Origin: Tubiluchus corallicola
Lineage: Eukaryota; Priapulida; Priapulimorpha; Priapulimorphida; Tubiluchidae
Length of the DNA stretch: 64,000 nt
Assembly: GCA_030141605.1 (NCBI GenBank)
Contig: JAQGDQ010000942.1
Coordinates: 1-64,000, forward strand
Reading direction: 5' to 3'
Shown: positions 56,234-64,000 of the stretch, piece after piece
How positions within the stretch are numbered: the first letter of the stretch is position 1
Layout: every line of letters starts with the position of its first letter
Made by a program: the position numbers and the translations under genes
Notes under the pieces: model-generated
What the model was told of the DNA's origin: nothing
Seen by the model: the letters and a program-made list of their open reading frames with translations, nothing else
Databases searched by the model: none

Positions 56234-58290
56234 CTAATTATACCTTTGTAGTAAGTAATTCTTTGATGCTTTTTGAAATTGATAAAGATTAAGAGATTCC
56301 ATTTCACGCGGAATTGATGACCATATTTTAATAGCATTTTGTTTTGATGACGTTTCTATAAATTTGTTTTGGAAGAGGCAGTACATAGTTTCAGACTGGA
56401 TACCTTGTGTAATGATCATGTTGATTTGAACCTGGGCTAAAGTATGACTGAAAAGCTTGTGGAAATGGTGAATTACAATACTGATACATGAAATGAAGAC
56501 GATACATGTCATATATACCTTTCACTTTATTAGTTATTTCAATTAATGCTAATGCTGTTGAATGCGACTTTCGAAAACCGAATTGATAGTCATATAAAAC
56601 TTTGTTTTGTAAAAGAAAAGAGGACAGTTGATTAAATGTGATTTTTTCAAGTATTTTAGAAAAACACACTTAACAGTGAAATTGATCGATAATTAGATAC
56701 CTTAGTTTTACTCTTTGATTTACAAACAGGAATTACTTTAGTGAGTTTAAGCTGTTCAGGAAAAATACCAGTATTAAATGATTGATTAATTATAAAAGTT
56801 AATGGCTTGGAAATGACGGAACTAGCAATTTTAAAAAAAAAATTACTGACACCATCTTAATGAAAGATCCTGTCACTTCTACTTCATTAGTAGGTTCAAA
56901 TCTAAATTCATTAGCGAGATTAGCAGTTAAATACGAAAGATGATGCTATTTGACATTTTGAATATTTTGTGCCAATGTTGATCCAACTTCAACAAAAAAT
57001 TTATTAAGTTTATCAGCCATTAACTGGGGTTAGGTTATTTGCTCATTATTAATAACTAATTTGGTAGGACAATTCTTTTGGGCTTTTAGTTTTACCAGTT
57101 CATTGACTATTTTCCACATTGATTTAATATCTTTATTAGCTGACTGAAATTTCTTAATATAATATAAAAGTTCTTTGTTTTATTTTTTAATTTATTCAGG
57201 ATATTGGCATATGTTTTATATTTATTTTGCTTATTCACATCATTAGATTTAAATAATGTGACATACATTTTTTTGTTTTTTCCTAACACTAACAAGTATT
57301 CCTCTAGTAATCCAAGGTTTTTCTAATAATTTGCATTCTTTTTTTGAAAGCATTCTTAATGGTGCGTGTTGAGATCACCCATAATATATAATTTTTTGTG
57401 TTCCGTATTTACAATTTTTATTGTGCTTTCAAGCTCAGATTTGAAATGCTTTATGGAATCCAAAGTACCACCTGGATGTCGGTAAATTAGCCCAACTACC
57501 ACTCCAACATGTTGTTTTGAGTCCAATTCTATCCATAAATTTTCACAGTTATTAATATTAAGCTTAAGATCTCATCTATCAAAGTAAGTCAATGGAGAAT
57601 GGATATATAAACCCACAATACCGATATGTGTTTTCAAACTGGAGTCATGTCTTAGGAGTTCAAAATAACCTGGAAGGTCATAATTTGATAAAGAAACATT
57701 GCTCAGTCGTGTCTCAGAAATGCCCAATATTTTAATGGGGTTTCCTAAAGGAGAAAGTAATTCCTGAATAAGTTCAATTTTTTCTTCATTTAAACTGACA
57801 ACGTTCATGTGCATCATAGTTAAATCAGATGAGTTACTATCAATGCATAAATGAAACTCATCAGGAGAAAAATATTGTGAGCTAATAGACGGTATTATAG
57901 TGTCGGGATCATGCTGATCATAGTTATTTCAGCTAAAACATTGACTATTTAAAATATCTGGTAGATCGCTAAAATCTTCAAATTTAGTATGATATAATAA
58001 TTTACGTAAATCAGAGTCATCTAATTTTGAGAAAGGAAAGACATTGTCATAACACACCGGGGACATGAATGGATCATTATTATTAATATAGGTTGGTATA
58101 GATACACATCTGCGATGGTAATATGAATTGCAATAAGAACATTGGATAATAATTCGGTAATTAGTAATCAACTTGTAACATAAACCACAGAAATTAGACT
58201 CATCCGTGTTAGTAACATCATCAACAAACAAACTTTGAAGAATCTCAAAAACTAAACTCAAACTGAAGTAGCCACTGCTTAACGAGAAAA
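56234..58290 (-). pseudogene. CR1/Jockey-like LINE with ORF1 and endonuclease, internally deleted (copy L2)
   Basis: Minus strand from 58261: an ORF1 start of 110 codons with a Cys-x2-Cys, Cys-x2-Cys, His-x2-3-Cys PHD-like zinc cluster. Then an apurinic-type endonuclease (KILGISETRL near 57735; IYRHPGG and YIMGDLN near 57480-57380), a linker, the RT start (SNYRSISLLSVFF near 56690; FGFRKSHSTALALIEIT near 56560), and directly after that the far end VKGIYDMYRLHFMYQY and a terminal WSSIPREMESLNLYQFQKAS. Against copy L1, about 870 bp with the FADD site are missing. So it is nearly full length at both ends but dead. Confidence 0.85.
57929..58261 (-). pseudogene. LINE ORF1 start with PHD-like zinc cluster
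   Basis: 110-codon frame. CGLCYKLITNYRIIIQCSYC is followed by YYHRRC, the spacing of a PHD finger. In the CR1 group PHD or ESF-type domains are known in ORF1. It is part of copy L2. Confidence 0.6.
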
Positions 58291-60480
58291 AAATCTTAAT
58301 ATTTTGATTTGTTGTTTTTGAATATAAGCAATTACAACACTAATATCTCATCGCAGAATACATTAAAAACAATGTAAATATTAAAGCATAAATTAATGAA
58401 TAAAGGGTTTAGATTTTCAATCTAGTGAATATACATAAACTTCCAAAGAGGAAAAAAGATAAATTAACAATTTTAGTCTTAACTTCTGACTTATTTTAAA
58501 TTTTGGAAATTGATAAACAAAATTTGTAACACAGACGTATCTACAATACAGCTTAGTTTAACTGATTACAAGCCTGCAAGTGTACACTACTAGTACATAC
58601 ACTGTAAGGGACTAAACTTATTGTACAGCACATAAACATCCAACATGGTGAATTTAAGCTTCAAACATTACACAGTCTTTACTATAATTTCACTCCAGCA
58701 TTTGCCGCAAGTGGACGCTATATATTTTATGCACTATACATAATGTTAATTTATAACTAAAAAAAACGAACAGGTTTCTATCTTTGGAATTAATAGTATG
58801 GAGTATTATGTGCAGTAACTGTCTCATCATGATCTTGAATGATTTGCATTTAATCTAGCTAGACCGGATTTGAGAGGGCAAAAGAGAATAATTATTGGTG
58901 AAGTCTACGTGCTAACTACTGTACACAAGAACAAAAATTTCACAAACTACGTTTGCAGTAGGTGACCTTCAAAAAATCTGGCGAAGCCAAGTTTTCAATT
59001 TCTTGGCGTACTCTTTCTCCCAAGTTTTCTTCCATAGCTGTCGGCACTGCACTAATATTTTAACTTATATATGAAAAGTAATCCACCGTGTAGATATTTC
59101 TTTATATCATTATAAAACTTTAATGTCCAATTCTATCTCATTTAGACCGTGAAGCAGGTGGCTACAACATTACTGTACGTTAGAACTTGTACAGCATGAC
59201 ATATACTGCGGACGAAGTCAAGAACACGTCATGCGTCGTCAACTCTCAACTGCCAACTGCCAACTGACGTCTTGCAGAATACGTCTCGGACACAACAACA
59301 ATATAGCGGCAACCACTGTCAGTCTCTCCTTCACGTCATCTCTGTGACTCTTCCTCGTGGTGGGTGTGAATCTCTCTCTCCCCCGTTGTGTGTGTGTGTG
59401 TGTGGCTTGAATATTTTTCCAAGATTATATAGCAATCAATAATTACTGTCACTGAATCTTGCCGATTTTGATTTCTTCCGCACCATCTGGGCAATCTTAC
59501 CTCCTGGACAGTGGATAATACTTCTGATTTCTAACGTTATGATCAATAAGTACTGACACTGAACCTTGCCGCTTTTGATTTCTTCCTGGGCACGCGACAA
59601 ACGGTTACTATTGAACTTATTTCTCTTGTTTTCTAATTGGTACGCATGCTGCTAGTAAACAGCGTCTCTTTGAATTCTACACCTGTCAGTTTCACTACAT
59701 TGTGACAATTCCGCTTATTAAATCTAAACTTTTGAACTTAACTTGCGACTTCTCGGTTTGTCGGTTTCACTTTTCTAACTCATTAAATTAAAGCTAAAAG
59801 CTGGATGAGTTCCATATTCAAAATATATGAATTTCCTTAACAAAATCAGGGAGGAGCGAGTTTATCATCTTATTCTGATTCATCTGATAAACTCAATATC
59901 TGCTGAAATTCATATTCCGAAATTTATTCATAACACTGTCCTAAGATAGTACCATTAGAAGAGATAAGCACGACGAATTTTATGGGAAGAGGAAAGCTGC
60001 TGGTAACACTACCTCGTTAGACTGTGCTGATTATACTAGTAATAGCATTTATGTAAACGAATCTTTAAAACCAAGCTGTTGTTTTATCATTGTACAGTAT
60101 TCAGGAAAAATAGAAACTGTAAATACCTTTGCTCTAAGAATGGATCTATCTATTTGCGTAGGAGTGATACAAGTGAGGCTATTGAAAATAAAGTGAAACC
60201 AAAGTGATCTTGATAAACTACATTAGTATCTATAACAGTGGACTCATTTCTTTAAATTAGATACGATTCTTTATCCATGCACGTTTTGTGCTAAAACTGA
60301 TAACCAAAAAAGCATATCTTGTGATATAACTATGGTGTTCTTGGACGCACCTTAAGTGCACTGCATTACCTATTGAAAATTTCAATAAAGTAGCAAACAG
60401 TAGTGAAAGATATTTCTGTTTAAGGTGTATTAATTCTATTTCAGAGTGTAGATAATGAGGAATTATTTGAACATGTACAT
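58291..60480. other. Intergenic, nothing firmly recognised
   Basis: A short direct repeat (59430-59480 and 59540-59590, both with CACTGAA-CTTGCCG and TTTTGATTTCTTCC) and a 20-bp TG run (59384-59403). No gene. Confidence 0.35.
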
Positions 60481-60499
60481 TTAAGCACAAGCACTTCAG

Positions 60500-63356
60500 A
60501 TTTCTTCACTTACGGATTCTTCTAATATGCATAACCCTTTTGATCATGATAATTATAGATTGCAGCACGAGTGTAAGTACTTTAAACTTCCTACTCTAAA
60601 TACTGACCGAAGCTTATCCAAATTACCAGCAGATCTCTTACTAATCCATTTCAATACTAACAGTCTTACTAAAAACTCTAGCAGTATGTGTGATGTTCTG
60701 CATGCTTTTAATCAGATGCCTGATGTTATTGCAATGTTAATTCGGCATTTTTCTGCCACATGCCAGGATACCATTTCCTTCAGCAAATACACCAGCAGGG
60801 GGAATCGCAGTTAGCAGAATTCAAGTCGAAGGCATCTGGCTTGAACTTACGCAAATCAACAATAAAAAACAATAATTTTTAGCGTCACATATAGTCATCC
60901 CATTAATTCTGTGCCTCATTTCCATGAAGAATTAAGTGAATTAAGTGAATCCTTAAGTAAAATCAATAAATTGGGCAAAACAGCATATATCTGGATGGAT
61001 ATCAATATTGAGCTGCTGCAACATCGAAAGAAAACATATATAAGTGACTACATCAACACATTGTTCTCTAATCAATTTGTACCAATTATCACCCAGCCCA
61101 CTCGTATAACTAATACTTCCAGTACACTAATCGACCACATGTACCATAATAATCTTGATCACCAATATATGCAGGTGTTCTTCTGTGCCAAAATTTCTGA
61201 TCACCTTCCAATATTTGCTTTAGCAAAATCTGCTCATCTTCATAAGCCACAATACAAAAAAACATTAGATCCACAAAAAACTTAAACTGTCAGTTATTCA
61301 TAAATGACGTAAAAAGAAATATGACTAACATAGTGATAACATAGTGATAACATAGTAATAAATTTGCAGAACAGTTTTTACAAACAGTGAACATCCATGC
61401 ACCTTTAAAAACTCTTTCACGAGAAAAACATAAAGAAAAAACAAACTTTTAGTAAACCATGGGTAACTTTGGTATATTACAATCTATTAAAACTCGTAGC
61501 AAAATATACATGTCATACAAACTATCCAATTCGATACATAAAAAACGTCAATACAATAATTATTCAAATAAACTAAGTGATATTATAGAACAATCCAAGA
61601 AAAATTACTTTAATAAACTTCTAACAGAAAATGAAAATAACATGAAAAAACATGCCTGACTATTAATGACATTTTTCGAATAAAAATAAATCACGTATAT
61701 TTTCTAACAAAATAGGTTTTAATGGAGCTGAAAAAAAAGATCCAACAGTAATAGCGAATTAGGTCAATGATTTTTTGCAAATATTGATGCTAATTTCGCT
61801 AATAGAATTACGCAAGCTGGTGGTCAATCATATCTAGACTACATGGGTAATGCTAATCCACACTCATTTTTATTACTCCTGTACAGGAAGAGGAAGTACC
61901 CACTGCCATTCGTAACTTAAATAAAAATAAAGCACCTGGGCCAGATGGCATTCCTGTTTACTTCTATAAAATAGCTGGCAATGTCCTCGCACTCGTATTA
62001 CCTGATTTACTTAAACTAGCTAGACTAATTTCAATTTTTGAAGGAGGTGACGACAACAACCCATCTAACATATCGCCCCATTTCACTTCTGTTCCCTCTA
62101 TCTAAAAATATTTGAATCTTTAATTTATAGCAGATTGCATTGTTTTCTTGTCAAGCACAATATTATTACTAAATATCAGTTCGGTTTCCAGAAAAACCAT
62201 TCTACAACACTGGCAACGCAGAAATTTTCTTCTCAGTCTGGATCAGAACTTAGTTCCATGTGGTATCTTTCTCGATCTTACAAAAGCATTTGACATTAAT
62301 CACGTAATCTCACTGAAAAAAACTTGAGCATTATGGGGTACGTGGGCATGCACTTGATCTGTTCAAACCCTTTTTCCAGAATCAACAATATTTCACTTCA
62401 TTCATTATTCTGAACTTTTTACCATTGTTTGAGGTGTCCCTCAAGGCACAACACTCGGTCCATTACTATTTTTGCTGTACATCAATGACTTACCCAATGC
62501 CTCCGATTTTAAGCATAGACTATTTGCTGATGATACCAATCTCTTCCTTACAGATTCTAGTATTGTAAACCTTGAGTTGAGATGATATAAGGAATTAGTC
62601 AAAGTAGAAAAGTTGTTATACTTCAATTACCTAACTGTTAACTTAAATAAAACGAAGTATATGGTTATATCTAGAAAATCCATCAACATTCCTGACAACT
62701 TCGAAGTATGTGTGAACAATAGTGTCATCCAACAATAGTATGATCAAATATCTTGGCATCTTCATAGACAACAAATTGTCTTGGCACACGCATATGCAAA
62801 ATATTTCATCTAAAATGAACAAAACTATTGGTACAAAATTAAGACATTATGTGGATATCTCTACTCTCAAAATGCTCTGGTTTCCCCTGCTTGCAGTTCT
62901 GTGTATTATGTTGGGGAACTGCATCTGCTAGTGCACTACAGCCTGTAATGACGTATGACTGTGCAAAACAAAATAGTAAAAATAACGATTTTTGCAAAAA
63001 TTCGAGATTACGCAACTCCTTCATGCATCAAACTCAAACTACTAAAAATAAGAGACATTTACTAACTGGAACTAGATAAATTTATGTACAGATACACTAA
63101 CAATCTACTCCCTAAATTATACAATAACTATTTTGTAAAAATTAGTCAAATACACAATTACGCAACAAGGTCTGCTGCAAGTGACAAATTTTATCTAGCT
63201 AGGTATCAGACTTTATGGGTGTTGAATTCTATTAAGCACAAAGTTGTAATTTTATGGAATAAGCTGGATAGTGCAATTAAAAATACAAACTCACTACATG
63301 CATTAGTCAACCAGTATAGATTGAATTTAATACATAATTATAGTGTGAATTAAAGA
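60500..63356 (+). pseudogene. CR1/Jockey-like LINE, plus strand, degenerate (copy L3)
   Basis: Endonuclease parts at 60527-60814 (LLLIHFNTNSLTKN) and 60911-61285 (AYIWMDINIELLQH, QPTRITNTSSTLIDHMY, ISDHLPIF), a linker at 61459-61659, then RT pieces: NKNKAPGPDGIPVYFYK (61918), a decayed A motif near 62270, [19 protein letters not shown] (62431), the intact FADD (62521-62532), LTVNLNKTKYMV, and a C-terminal tail ending at 63353 (YATRSAASDKFYLARYQ). At least six frameshifts or stops. Same clade as L1 and L2, but clearly another subfamily. Confidence 0.85.
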
Positions 63357-64000
63357 TAGAGAAATTATATTGTTTGGTAATACAGTTAATACACTAATAC
63401 ACTTTCTACCTACATTTAAGTTTGCTTTTTTCTTGTTTGCTGTCTCTGCTGCTAGTCAATTTAATTATTGCTTATGTTGACAGCTTTATTGCGTCTTCTT
63501 TAATTAAATAACAATCAACCCAAATCTGTACTTACAATGTTTTTTCTTGAAGTAATACACAAGCTCAAACATGACCACATCAGTATTAATTATATACCAT
63601 GTCTTTTGTTATGAGTTGGAATTGGTTAGACAAAACATGGTGAATAAACGGAGATGCATTTGCGACATTACTTCATTTTTATTGCCAGTAAACACAAATT
63701 AACAAAAACAAAACATTAGGGCTGTCATCCTGAGCAGCCGACATTACTTCCACCTCAATAACAACTCTAACCAACTAGGTCAAAAGCAAGTACAGAACAC
63801 AGGTGAGAAGCCAACCTGGCGTTTAAACTAAAATCGGCAGGCGGGTCATAACACTTTGCATAATTCTTAAACTTAATACAAATTAAACATAAATTGCATA
63901 TCTCTTTAATCTTAAAAAATATAACCAGGTTCGAAAAGTATTAATATAATAGCTAAAATGGTCTTATTATTAAATTTTTTAGTCATTTTCGGTCGATAAG
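63357..64000. other. 3' flank of LINE copy L3, nothing recognised
   Basis: AT-rich sequence that may include the LINE 3' UTR. No gene seen up to the window edge. Confidence 0.3.

Overview
The window looks like genomic DNA of an invertebrate animal. It is AT-rich, has genes split by introns of 1 to 13 kb with consensus splice sites, has type II Golgi enzymes typical of metazoans, and is full of eukaryotic repeats (CR1/Jockey-like and RTE-like LINEs, a BEL/Pao fossil, LTRs, tRNA-like dispersed repeats, minisatellites). There are no bacterial operons, rRNA genes or CRISPR arrays. I cannot name the lineage from sequence alone.

Layout. 1-2169: a long inverted-repeat (foldback-like) element with a 19-bp minisatellite inside. 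2266-2760: start of a GT31 (beta-1,3-galactosyltransferase-like) gene, broken. 3300-5760: the same minisatellite in the other orientation, then the 3' end of an LTR retroelement with its LTR. 6857-29422 (+): an eight-exon CHST15-like sulfotransferase gene. Exon phases are mutually consistent and the assembled CDS is 1251 nt (416 aa). Its introns hold LINE fragments, a solo LTR, a CA microsatellite and an 85-bp minisatellite. 29.4-34.7 kb: tandem repeats (about 200-bp units, then 41 copies of a 29-bp unit with a 174-bp higher-order period) and a BEL/Pao integrase fossil. 35886-36908 (-): an intact single-exon GT-A type glycosyltransferase, 340 aa. 38.5-40.7 kb (-): RTE-like LINE fossil. 41-45 kb: dispersed repeats, an LTR, microsatellites. 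45632-50366 (-): a three-exon GT49 (B4GAT1/LARGE-like) glycosyltransferase gene, 499 aa, phases consistent. 51.1-58.3 kb (-): two copies of one LINE family, one internally deleted. Between them, at 54714-55130 (+), lies a truncated inverted copy of the GT-A gene. 60.5-63.4 kb (+): a third, degenerate LINE.

How the genes relate. All five recognisable host gene bodies encode predicted Golgi type II enzymes of glycan building: GT31-like, CHST15-like sulfotransferase, a GT-A enzyme with a truncated duplicate, and GT49-like. Linkage of four unrelated glycan-enzyme families in 53 kb is the most interesting biological point. It may be a physically clustered glycosylation or sulfation pathway, or it may be chance in a lineage with expanded families. 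The rest is mostly mobile-element debris and tandem repeats whose long open frames are not genes.
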